NCBI GenBank assembly: GCA_000799755.1
Contig: JUHI01000015.1
Location: forward strand, 62,001-126,000
Length of the DNA stretch: 64,000 nucleotides
From: Martinezella tropici
GTDB lineage: Bacteria; Pseudomonadota; Alphaproteobacteria; Rhizobiales; Rhizobiaceae
Reading direction: 5' to 3'
Both the position numbers and the translations under genes were made by a program. Within the stretch, counting starts at the first letter, position 1. Every line of letters starts with the position of its first letter. Positions 45,072-51,846 of the stretch are shown here, piece by piece. The notes below the pieces were generated by a model. That model saw only the letters and a list, made by a program, of their open reading frames with translations. It had not been told where the DNA came from and searched no databases.

Positions 45072-45238
45072 CTCACAATATCTAGCGGTTCCGTAGCGAC
45101 GGCATACTGGACTCTGAATGGTTGAGCCCCGGATTCGACCCGAATCAGCGATTGCGGTTAACCTTTTAGCGAGCGACGCTATAATGAATCGATGAATGCA
45201 CGCAAAAGATGCATATGTTAACACTTCGATCAAAGCCG

Positions 45239-45287
45239 GAACGAATCGGTGACGAATCGCGGATACTGGCAGGTATCGTATTTGTTC
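45239..45287 (+). repeat. 49-nt GANTC unit, copy 3
   Basis: Begins GAACGAATCGGTGACGAATC and ends ATTTGTTC, followed by AC. GAATC starts at 45243 and 45254. The middle again forms a hairpin, GATAC-tggcag-GTATC, with a different sequence but the same place as in copy 2. The upstream TCAAAGCCG matches copy 2. Confidence 0.85.
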
Positions 45288-45491
45288 ACGGCTACATGTT
45301 GTATTTCGCCGGGACAACATCGCGAGATAGCTGTCGGCAGGGATAGCAAGCCTGTCGGCAGCTTCGCCGCAAATTAACCAATCGACCCCCGGCGGCGCTA
45401 TTTCCGCCGTCCGTCTCCGGCCGGGCTTGTCCGCTCGCGATGCCGGCGATAGGTCACAAGCGACCCTCCCGTTAACCGAAGTCCAAATGCA

Positions 45492-45540
45492 GAACGAATC
45501 GCCGACGAATCACAGACAGCGCCCTTTTCTCGTTTCGTTC
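45492..45540 (+). repeat. 49-nt GANTC unit, copy 4
   Basis: Begins GAACGAATCGCCGACGAATC and ends TTTCGTTC, followed by AC. GAATC starts at 45496 and 45507. It is the most diverged in the core (CC in place of GG/GN, ATCAC in place of ATCGC) but keeps the exact 49-nt length. A fragment GAACGAATC also occurs at 45580 without the rest. Confidence 0.8.
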
Positions 45541-45682
45541 ACCGCAACCCATTGTATTTTAATTATATTTTAACCATACGAACGAATCTGGCAGTGCCCT
45601 CGCAACCGCCCCGCATCCGGGTCGAATTAACCCTTCGCTGACCATCGCAGCCATCGCGTGCGCGCATTTTTATTTCTTAGCC

Positions 45683-45707
45683 GGAACAATTATCAGGCGA
45701 GCTAGTT
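45683..45707 (+). promoter_or_regulatory. EcfG-type (general stress sigma) promoter candidate
   Basis: GGAAC (45683), 16 bp, AGTT (45704), one mismatch from the alphaproteobacterial general-stress consensus GGAAC-N16/17-CGTT. It lies about 135 nt upstream of the DUF3309 gene and reads toward it, suggesting stress induction of the small envelope genes downstream. Confidence 0.45.
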
Positions 45708-45841
45708 TCTATGAGCAGAGTTGAAGAACTCCGCCCATTCACTGGAAACAGAGTGAGCCGGAGCCGCTGGAAGCATTACGCCGGATCGGACTGAGCGATG
45801 GTGGCGGAATATTCGAGCGACGGACATGGAGGAGACATATC

Positions 45842-45997
45842 ATGCTTGGTACGGTATTACTTGTCATACTGATTCTACTGCTGATTGGCGCATTTCCCAG
45901 TTGGGGTTACAGCCGTTCATGGGGGTATGGCCCATCGGGTGGTCTCGGGCTTGTTCTCGTCATTGTCCTCATTCTGCTATTGATGGGTCGGATCTGA
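45842..45997 (+). CDS. Small membrane protein, DUF3309 family
   Basis: 51-residue protein reading MLGTVLLVILILLLIGAFPS then WGYSRSWGYGPSGGLGLVL and a second hydrophobic helix ending in MGRI. This two-helix hairpin with a Gly/Tyr/Trp-rich loop is the DUF3309 pattern, common in rhizobia and often stress linked. GGAGGAGAC lies just upstream of the ATG. An EcfG-type promoter candidate is 135 nt upstream. Function unknown. Confidence 0.88.
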   Translation: MLGTVLLVILILLLIGAFPSWGYSRSWGYGPSGGLGLVLVIVLILLLMGRI

Positions 45998-46043
45998 TCC
46001 GCAGATCATTGCTAATACCTCGCAACATCAGGGAGCTAACATC

Positions 46044-46298
46044 ATGAAGAAGATCATCGCCGCGATCGCCCTCGTCGGGGCACTGGCGTCGTGCACCTCA
46101 ACGGAAAAGGGTACAGCCATCGGCGCCGGCACGGGCGCGCTGATCGGCGGCGTCGCCACGCACAGCTGGGGTGGCGCCGCGGTCGGCGCCGTGGCCGGCG
46201 GCCTTGTCGGCAACCTCATCGGACGCTCGGAAGATCGTCGCGGCTATTGCATCTATCGCGACCGCTACGGTCGCCGTTACGAAGCTCGTTGCCGCTAA
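46044..46298 (+). CDS. Glycine-zipper small lipoprotein
   Basis: 84 residues. The lipoprotein signal is MKKIIAAIALVGALASC with the lipobox LASC. The mature part has a glycine-zipper repeat (GAGTGALIGGVATHSWGGAA followed by VGAVAGGLVGNLIG) and a basic tail with two cysteines (GYCIYRDRYGRRYEARCR). Proteins of this type sit in the outer membrane and are often osmotically or stress induced. GGGAGC precedes the ATG. It is downstream of the DUF3309 gene by 46 nt and probably in the same transcript. Confidence 0.85.
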   Translation: MKKIIAAIALVGALASCTSTEKGTAIGAGTGALIGGVATHSWGGAAVGAVAGGLVGNLIGRSEDRRGYCIYRDRYGRRYEARCR

Positions 46299-46387
46299 GA
46301 CAGGCATTGCCTGACGATCGTCATGAATGGCCGGTCATGACCCGTTCCCGGAACAAATCCGGATAACGGCGGTTCTTGAGAAGTAAT

Positions 46388-46419
46388 CTTCTTCCCGCAC
46401 CATTGGCTGCGGGAAGAAG
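46388..46419 (+). terminator. Probable terminator after the lipoprotein gene
   Basis: Perfect 12-bp stem CTTCTTCCCGCA / TGCGGGAAGAAG with an 8-nt loop, followed by GCAGTGTTTTG. The T run is weak, so termination may be partial. Confidence 0.5.
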
Positions 46420-46446
46420 GCAGTGTTTTGAGAAAGGAACGGCACT

Positions 46447-46620
46447 ATGGCCGCTATTATCGCAAGCATTGCAGCACTCGCGCTCATAGGCACCACATTT
46501 TATGCACTCGCCAGCGCGGCAAGAACGCGCGGCAGGCAAAAGCGGCAGATCGCACTGGAAGCCGTGATCCTCGAATTCAAACCGCGGCACAGACGACAGG
46601 CAAATTCGAGCCGTGGCTGA
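46447..46620 (+). CDS. Small hypothetical membrane protein
   Basis: 57 residues beginning MAAIIASIAALALIGTTFYA, one membrane helix, followed by a very basic cytoplasmic tail (SAARTRGRQKRQ, KPRHRRQ). A GAAAGGA ribosome site lies before the ATG. I recognise no family; the gene is supported by its start site and hydrophobic/basic pattern only. It converges with phbB. Confidence 0.5.
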   Translation: MAAIIASIAALALIGTTFYALASAARTRGRQKRQIALEAVILEFKPRHRRQANSSRG

Positions 46621-46665
46621 TTGCCCTGACAAGCGCGAGAATCCCGCCCATCCCATAAACGACCT

Positions 46666-46704
46666 GGAGCGGCTCAGCTTCCCGCGAAAGCTTGGAGCCG
46701 CTCC
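46666..46704. repeat. Near-perfect inverted repeat downstream of phbB
   Basis: GGAGCGGCTC-AGCTT pairs with AAGCT-TG-GAGCCGCTCC around a 7-nt loop. It lies 66 nt beyond the phbB stop and between convergent genes. It has no T run, so it could be an mRNA 3' end stabiliser or a rhizobial palindrome rather than a simple terminator. Confidence 0.6.
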
Positions 46705-46769
46705 ATATCGGTGTCTTCGCAAAATTCCCCACGGAGGAAAACCGCATCGCGGCTTCCCTCAAAACACCC

Positions 46770-47495
46770 TTAGACGAAGAACTGGCCGCCATTGGCCGTT
46801 ATGGTCGAGCCCGTGATGAAGCCGGCATCGTCGCTGGCAAGGAAAACCGCGATACGGGCGATTTCCTCGGGCTCACCGAGACGGCCCACGGGAATCTGCG
46901 GAATGATGCGCTCGTTCAGCACCTTCTCCGGCACCGCCAGCACCATTTCCGTGCCGATATAGCCGGGGCAAATGGCATTGACGGTGATGTTCTTGGCCGC
47001 ACCTTCCTGTGCAAGCGCCTTGGTGAAGCCGAGATCGCCGGCCTTGGCGGCGGAATAGTTCGCCTGCCCCATCTGCCCCTTCTGACCGTTGATCGAGGAG
47101 ATGTTGATGACGCGGCCGAAGCTGCGGTCGCGCATGCCCTGCCAGACATGATGAGTCATGTTGAAGAGGCCGGTCAGGTTGGTATTGATGACCTCATGCC
47201 ACTGCTGTGGCGTCATCTTGTGGAACATGGCGTCGCGGGTAATCCCGGCATTGTTGACCAGGATTTCGACATGGCCGAGGTCGTGCTCGATCTTGGCGAT
47301 ACCCTTGCCGCACGCTTCATAGTCGGTCACATCCCACTTGTGGACGGAGATGCCGGTCACATCATGGAAAGCCCGGGCTTTCTCGTCGTTGCCGGCATAG
47401 GTCGCCGCCACCTTGTAGCCCGCATTGTGCAGCGCCATCGAAATGGCCGCTCCGATGCCGCGCGTACCCCCGGTTACCAATGCCACTCTGCTCAT
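46770..47495 (-). CDS. phbB: Acetoacetyl-CoA reductase
   Basis: 241-residue short-chain dehydrogenase making (R)-3-hydroxybutyryl-CoA from acetoacetyl-CoA with NADPH, the second step of polyhydroxybutyrate synthesis. It has the cofactor motif VTGGTRGIGAAI, NNAG in ILVNNAGITRDAMFHKM, the catalytic serine in INISSINGQKGQMGQ, and Tyr/Lys in NYSAAKAG. PhbB-specific sequence PQQWHEVINTNLTGLFNM is present. AGGGGAG precedes the ATG. It lies directly downstream of phbA, with a rhizobial palindromic repeat in between. Confidence 0.95.
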   Translation of the reverse strand: MSRVALVTGGTRGIGAAISMALHNAGYKVAATYAGNDEKARAFHDVTGISVHKWDVTDYEACGKGIAKIEHDLGHVEILVNNAGITRDAMFHKMTPQQWHEVINTNLTGLFNMTHHVWQGMRDRSFGRVINISSINGQKGQMGQANYSAAKAGDLGFTKALAQEGAAKNITVNAICPGYIGTEMVLAVPEKVLNERIIPQIPVGRLGEPEEIARIAVFLASDDAGFITGSTITANGGQFFV

Positions 47496-47597
47496 GTGCC
47501 ACTCCCCTTTTTTGCTGCGAAGACGGGACGCCCCAACCTCGGGTCGCCCGCTCCGCTTTCACCACGTCTTCTGGAAAATATCGTTCAAGGCACCCTG

Positions 47598-47666
47598 GAG
47601 CATGATGTCGAAAAGTGTCAGCGGTTTTCGGACGACATCATGCTCTACTTCTTTGATTCTAGAGCG
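47598..47666 (-). repeat. ABC/RIME-type palindromic element overlapping the phbA stop
   Basis: GAGCATGATGTCG ... CGACATCATGCTC is an inverted repeat (47598-47645), followed by TACTTCTTTGATTCTAGAGC. On the minus strand this reads GCTCTAGAATCAAAGAAG-TAGAGCATGATG, nearly identical to the module at 22236-22266. The phbA stop codon TAG (47659-47661) lies inside it. Confidence 0.75.
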
Positions 47667-48840
47667 CCTCGAAGCACATGGCGACACCCATGCCGCCGCC
47701 GATGCAGAGCGTGGCGAGCCCCTTGCGGGCGCCGCGGCGCTTCATTTCAAACAGCAGCGTGTTCATGACGCGGGCGCCGGAAGCGCCGATCGGGTGGCCG
47801 ATGGCGATCGCACCGCCGTTGACGTTGACGATCGACGTATCCCAGCCGAGATCCTTGTTGACGGCGCAAGCCTGCGCGGCAAAAGCCTCGTTGGCTTCGA
47901 CGAGATCGAGGTCGTTGACTGACCAGCCGGCCCTTTCCAGAGCCTTGCGCGAGGCCGGGATCGGCCCGGTACCCATGATCTGCGGGTCGACGCCGGCCGT
48001 TGCCCAGGAGACGATGCGGGCGAGCGGCTGGATGCCGCGGCGCGAGGCCTCGGCCTCGGTCATCAGCACGGCGGCAGCAGCGCCGTCATTGAGGCCGGAA
48101 GCGTTGCCCGCGGTCACGGTGCCTTCCTTGTCGAAGGCCGGACGCAGCTTCGCCATCGCCTCCATCGTCGCGCCGTGGCGAATATATTCGTCGGCATCGA
48201 CGATGATGTCGCCCTTGCGGGTCTGGATGGTGAAGGGAACGATTTCGTCCTGGAAGCGGCCGGCCTTCTGGGCTGCTTCCGCCTTGTTCTGCGAGGAAAC
48301 GGCAAACTGGTCCTGCTCGTCGCGCGAAAGCTGCCACTGCCGCGCGATATTTTCCGCGGTGATGCCCATGTGATAGCCGTAGAAGGCGTCCGTCAGGCCG
48401 TCCTTGATCATGGTGTCGATCATCTTCATGTCGCCCATCTTGGTGCCGGAGCGAAGGTTCGCAGCATGCGGCGCCATCGACATGGATTCTTGGCCGCCGG
48501 CGACGATGATCTTCGCATCACCCGTGGCGATCTGCTGCAGGCCGAGTGCGACGGCGCGCAGGCCGGAACCGCAAAGCTGGTTCACGCCCCATGCGGTCGC
48601 TTCCTGAGGAATACCGGCCTTCATCGCAGCCTGACGGGCGGGATTCTGCCCCTCACCGGCCTGAAGCACCTGGCCGAGGATCACTTCATCGACTTCCTTG
48701 GCATCGACGCCGGCACGCTCCAGCACACCCTTGATCGCGGCAGCGCCGAGCTCATGCGCCGCAACGGTCGCGAAAGCGCCGTTGAACGAACCGACCGCAG
48801 TGCGGGCAGCGCTGGCGACAACGATGGATGAACTGCTCAT
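47659..48840 (-). CDS. phbA: Acetyl-CoA acetyltransferase (beta-ketothiolase)
   Basis: 393-residue thiolase condensing two acetyl-CoA to acetoacetyl-CoA. The acyl-accepting cysteine is in GVNQLCGSGLRAV, the active-site histidine in GGAIAIGHPIGASG, and the second cysteine in GLATLCIGGGMGVAM. It initiates the polyhydroxybutyrate pathway with phbB downstream. ATG 48840 follows GAGGAGGC; the longer frame to 48906 is not needed. The usual C-terminus is altered: the last codons (FEAL) and the stop run into a rhizobial palindromic repeat. Confidence 0.95.
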   Translation of the reverse strand: MSSSSIVVASAARTAVGSFNGAFATVAAHELGAAAIKGVLERAGVDAKEVDEVILGQVLQAGEGQNPARQAAMKAGIPQEATAWGVNQLCGSGLRAVALGLQQIATGDAKIIVAGGQESMSMAPHAANLRSGTKMGDMKMIDTMIKDGLTDAFYGYHMGITAENIARQWQLSRDEQDQFAVSSQNKAEAAQKAGRFQDEIVPFTIQTRKGDIIVDADEYIRHGATMEAMAKLRPAFDKEGTVTAGNASGLNDGAAAAVLMTEAEASRRGIQPLARIVSWATAGVDPQIMGTGPIPASRKALERAGWSVNDLDLVEANEAFAAQACAVNKDLGWDTSIVNVNGGAIAIGHPIGASGARVMNTLLFEMKRRGARKGLATLCIGGGMGVAMCFEAL

Positions 48841-49083
48841 GGAAGCCTCCTCACAGAATGAACATGTATATGAGGCGAAACTGTCAAAGCTTTGCGTCCG
48901 AGTCAAACAGCAAGAATTTTCGTCGCGCAGATTTCACGAAGCTGTCACCGCCCTCAAAAAAAATCCAATCAAAGGAAAGGGCTTGCCGCATCGCACAAAG
49001 CGATTGTCACCAAGCTTCTTTTGCGTCTACACTTGGCGGTGGAGGAGCATTCCATACAATCAGACGGGGCCAGGAGACTGATA

Positions 49084-49656
49084 ATGGCGAAGAATGAGGG
49101 CCAGATCGTAATCAAGAAATACGCCAATCGCCGCCTATACAATACCGGCACCAGCACCTACGTGACGCTGGATGACCTGGCGGAGATGGTCAAGAAGGGT
49201 GAGGAATTCACCGTCCAGGATGCCAAGAGCGGTGAAGACATTACGCATTCGGTCCTGACGCAGATCATTTTCGAACAGGAATCAAAGACCGGCAATACGC
49301 TGCTGCCGATTTCCTTCCTGCGGCAGCTGATCGGCTATTACGGCGATCAGATGCAGATGGTGGTGCCGAGCTTCCTCGAGCATTCCATGCGCGCCTTCAC
49401 GGAGCAGCAGAGCCAGATGCGCGAGCAGATCAATCGCGCCTTCGGCGAGACGCCGCTCGGCAAGAACCTGCAGCTACCCATGCAGATGGTCGAGGAGCAG
49501 GTCCGCCGCAATACGGAAATGTTCCAGCAGGCCATGCAGATGTTCTCGCCCTTCATGCAGCCGCCCGCCAAGGAAAGCCGCAAGGCCGAAGCCAAAGATA
49601 TCGACGAGCTGAAAGAACAGCTCCGCGCCATGCAAAACAAGCTGGATAGTTTGTGA
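49084..49656 (+). CDS. phaR: Polyhydroxyalkanoate synthesis repressor PhaR
   Basis: 190 residues starting MAKNEGQIVIKKYANRRLYN, the conserved PhaR DNA/PHB-binding region (PHB_acc_N), with TSTYVTLDDLAEMVKKGEEF. A second domain (ILPISFLRQLIGYYGDQMQMVVPSFLEHSM-like) and a coiled coil at the end (EAKDIDELKEQLRAMQNKL) follow. It senses free polymer and represses phasin and PHB-related genes. It is divergent from phbA. ATG 49084 fits the family; the frame upstream is not coding. Confidence 0.92.
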   Translation: MAKNEGQIVIKKYANRRLYNTGTSTYVTLDDLAEMVKKGEEFTVQDAKSGEDITHSVLTQIIFEQESKTGNTLLPISFLRQLIGYYGDQMQMVVPSFLEHSMRAFTEQQSQMREQINRAFGETPLGKNLQLPMQMVEEQVRRNTEMFQQAMQMFSPFMQPPAKESRKAEAKDIDELKEQLRAMQNKLDSL

Positions 49657-49696
49657 GATAGGGCAATTCGCCTGTGAACTCGCGGAGAGTTTTCAC

Positions 49697-49887
49697 CTCC
49701 CTCTGTCACTGACGTGACATCTCCCCCCACAAGGGGGAGATCGGCAACCGGCAGCGCCTCGCTGCCTCAACTCACCAGCCCATCTGCTGCAACCTGCGTG
49801 TAAGTTCGCATTAGGACGAACGGCATACCCCCACCAATCTCCCCCCTTGTGGGGGAGATGTCGCGACAGCGACAGAGGGGGGTCTCA
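49697..49887. repeat. 191-bp element with ~45-bp terminal inverted repeats
   Basis: The left end CCTCCCTCTGTC ... GACATCTCCCCC and the right end, read in reverse complement, match over about 45 bp. Each arm includes a CTCCCCC-aca-GGGGG hairpin. The inner 95 bp is unique and noncoding. This is a rhizobial repeat or MITE-like element; no clear target duplication is visible. Confidence 0.7.
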
Positions 49888-49942
49888 GCCTCGCGGCATA
49901 CCGATGAGCCGCTTTGCACACCCAGCACACCCCGATCAAAAC

Positions 49943-49974
49943 AGAAAAAGGCCGGCGATCCGCCAGCCTTTTCA
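49943..49974 (-). terminator. Rho-independent terminator of rpmF
   Basis: On the minus strand AAGGCTGGCG-GAT-CGCCGGCCTT is followed by TTTC; the stem is 9-10 bp. It begins 27 nt after the rpmF stop. Confidence 0.8.
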
Positions 49975-50000
49975 TTCATGCCATCAAGGCAGCGCTTGGA

Positions 50001-50186
50001 TTATGCGCTTTCCTTCGGCGTCAGAACCTGACGGCCGCGATACATGCCGGTCTTCAGGTCGATGTGGTGCGGACGACGCAGTTCGCCGGAGTTCTTGTCT
50101 TCTACGTAGGTCGAAGCCTTCAGGGCGTCAGCAGAGCGGCGCATACCGCGCTTGGACGGGCTCGTTTTTCTCTTCGGTACAGCCAT
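50001..50186 (-). CDS. rpmF: 50S ribosomal protein L32
   Basis: 61 residues, MAVPKRKTSPSKRGMRRSAD and RRPHHIDLKTGMYRGRQVL. This is the alphaproteobacterial L32 form without zinc cysteines. ATG 50186 gives the exact expected start; a longer frame upstream to 50420 is non-coding. A strong terminator follows. Confidence 0.96.
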   Translation of the reverse strand: MAVPKRKTSPSKRGMRRSADALKASTYVEDKNSGELRRPHHIDLKTGMYRGRQVLTPKESA

Positions 50187-50365
50187 TCTCGTTACTCCAT
50201 GTACGGACGAAACATATCCACGGCCAGCAAGGCGGCCGAAACAGACATGCATCAATTTCGGAAATTGGGGCGGCTTATACATGGCTTGCCGGGCTTTGAC
50301 CAGTCCCTTATAGCATTTTTTGCCCACCATGGCAGATTCCCGAATGTTGGCTGCCGAATCGCCGA

Positions 50366-51013
50366 TCAGGCTTCGTCCTCGGGCACCGTCCAGGTTTCCT
50401 TCAATGCCGCCTCCTCCCATTTTCGCCAGGCCGGCAGCGCCTTCATCACGGCCATATAGTCGCGCGTGTCAGCCGCAACCGCTATGTCGTAGCGTTCCAA
50501 ACGGCTGACCACGGGCGCAAACATCGCATCGGCGCCGGAAAATGCACCGAACAGGAACGGACCGCCGGAGAGGGAGCGCGCCTCGCGCCAGATGGTCTCG
50601 ATACGCGCCACATCCTCCATGACCCCCTCAGGCAAATCCAGGCGGCTGACCGGGCGGCGCATGTTCATCGGGCAGGCATTGCGAAGCGCGCGGAAGCCGG
50701 AAAGCATCTCCATGCTGTAGGAGCGTGCCAGCGACCGCGCCCGACGATCCCTGGGAAGCAGCCCGGCATCCGGGAAAAGCTCGGCCGCATATTCGATGAT
50801 GGCGAGCGATTCCCACACTTTGAAGCCATCATGGACGAGCATCGGTACCTTGCCCGTCGGCGAGACCTCGCGAATGGCGGGATTGCCTGCCGGGAAATCG
50901 AAGGGGATCAAAACCTCCTCGAACGGAACGCCGCAAGCCTCCAGCGCAATCCACGGCCGGAAAGACCAGGAGGAATAGTTCTTGTTGCCGATGTAGAGGG
51001 TGAGCTTGTCCAT
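50366..51013 (-). CDS. Glutathione S-transferase family protein
   Basis: 215 residues. The N-terminal thioredoxin-like domain reads LTLYIGNKNYSSWSFRPWIALEACG, with a serine-rich start typical of GST enzymes that activate glutathione by Ser or Cys, then SPTGKVPMLVHDGFKVWESLAIIEYAAELFP. The helical C-terminal domain ends GPFLFGAFSGADAMFAPVVSRLERYDI. Substrate unknown. It is followed in the same direction by rpmF after 180 nt and preceded by the DUF1868 gene with a 24-nt gap. Confidence 0.88.
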   Translation of the reverse strand: MDKLTLYIGNKNYSSWSFRPWIALEACGVPFEEVLIPFDFPAGNPAIREVSPTGKVPMLVHDGFKVWESLAIIEYAAELFPDAGLLPRDRRARSLARSYSMEMLSGFRALRNACPMNMRRPVSRLDLPEGVMEDVARIETIWREARSLSGGPFLFGAFSGADAMFAPVVSRLERYDIAVAADTRDYMAVMKALPAWRKWEEAALKETWTVPEDEA

Positions 51014-51037
51014 GACAGCATGTTTCCTTTCTTAGCC

Positions 51038-51754
51038 TCAGTCGTCGAAGACGAGGAGTTCTTTAAAATAGTTCATATCCTCGAACGAGCAGAAGGCCGG
51101 CGGTCGGAGCTCGAGAAGGGGCACCTCGGCGCGAAGTGCTGCCGCCACCTCGTCCAGCATAGCTTGCCAGCGCGGCAAAGCCTCATCGGCCAGCCGCTCG
51201 ATGGCATAGGCGAAGGTGATATGGAAAGGATAGGTCTCGTGATCGGGATGGCGATAACCGAGAAGATCGGCAAGGGCGTTTCGCCACGCGGCCATCGCCT
51301 TGCGATCAGCCTCGGTCGCCCCATCAACCAGCAGGCCGCTCGGCCTTGCCTTCGTTACCACCACCTTGAAGGGATCGCGCGCGGAGAAGGCCTTCTGCCG
51401 CTCGCCCATGATCTCGGTCATCTCGGCGATCGGCGTGTCGAGCGCAAGGTCTACGGGCCAATAGGGGTGTTCGCGGCGATACTCGATGATCCCCTGAAAC
51501 AACGTCATATGCAGGCTGGAGATCGGGGTGAAGGCAAACTGGCTTGCCTCCGGCATGTCGAGATATCTTTGCCGCGCCGCAACGATCGCCTGCTCGGTCT
51601 GCGACCCCTCCGTCAGATGGCAGACGACGGTATTGCCGGGCTCGTATTGGAAGATGCCGGCGCGATCGTAGCGCGTGCCGAGATGGCGCGGCGGCTCCGG
51701 ATGCAGGCTTTTGGCATATTTGAGCAGGTCCGGGGAGAAGACGGAGAAATCCAT
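51038..51754 (-). CDS. DUF1868 protein, 2H phosphoesterase-like
   Basis: 238 residues. Two HxT/S motifs mark a 2H (LigT/CPDase) fold: SSLHMTLFQG at about residue 80 and YPFHITFAYA at about residue 180. DUF1868 proteins are uncharacterised; related 2H enzymes act on 2',3'-cyclic phosphates or RNA ends. ATG 51754 (MDFSVFSPDLL) has no strong ribosome site, and a start 27 nt upstream is possible. It lies 24 nt before the GST gene on the same strand. Confidence 0.75.
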   Translation of the reverse strand: MDFSVFSPDLLKYAKSLHPEPPRHLGTRYDRAGIFQYEPGNTVVCHLTEGSQTEQAIVAARQRYLDMPEASQFAFTPISSLHMTLFQGIIEYRREHPYWPVDLALDTPIAEMTEIMGERQKAFSARDPFKVVVTKARPSGLLVDGATEADRKAMAAWRNALADLLGYRHPDHETYPFHITFAYAIERLADEALPRWQAMLDEVAAALRAEVPLLELRPPAFCSFEDMNYFKELLVFDD

Positions 51755-51846
51755 GGGCAAATCCGATCGTTGGCAGACCATCCGCCCTTACGTCATGGCC
51801 AAGAATGCCAGATGACACCTAGCCGATCGAACGACAAGTTCTGATC

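Larger units (their letters stand above)
44571..45841. other. Long gene-free region with repeated GANTC-bearing units
   Basis: About 1.27 kb without a credible gene; open frames here are short and have no ribosome site or family resemblance. It is AT-richer than the flanks. It carries four copies of a 49-nt unit (listed separately), 21 GANTC sites counted by eye between 44583 and 45720 (about four expected in random sequence), and seven TTAAC or GTTAA sites. Two of these match the CtrA half-site TTAACCAT (44951-44958 reversed and 45570-45577). TTTTCCACG at 44890 is a one-mismatch DnaA-box-like word, too weak to argue for an origin. The promoters of the helicase gene and the DUF3309 gene must lie at its two ends. 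Confidence 0.7.
49657..50000. other. Intergenic region between phaR and rpmF
   Basis: 344 nt without a gene. Most of it is a repeat with long terminal inverted arms (49697-49887), and the rpmF terminator lies at 49943-49974. Confidence 0.7.

Noticed and set aside
44567..45320. Minus-strand open frames across the GANTC repeats encoding similar short peptides (EQIR..P.SAIR.RFV)
   Set aside because: The similarity follows from the DNA repeat itself. The copies are 244 and 253 nt apart in places, so they are not all in one frame, and no ribosome site or coding bias is seen.
44779..45540. CRISPR array
   Set aside because: Only four diverged units, 216-253 nt apart, with internal variable parts and no cas genes.
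44583..45720. Chromosome replication origin
   Set aside because: GANTC and TTAACC clusters are origin-like, but there are no good DnaA boxes beyond a one-mismatch word and no hemE, dnaA or parA neighbours.
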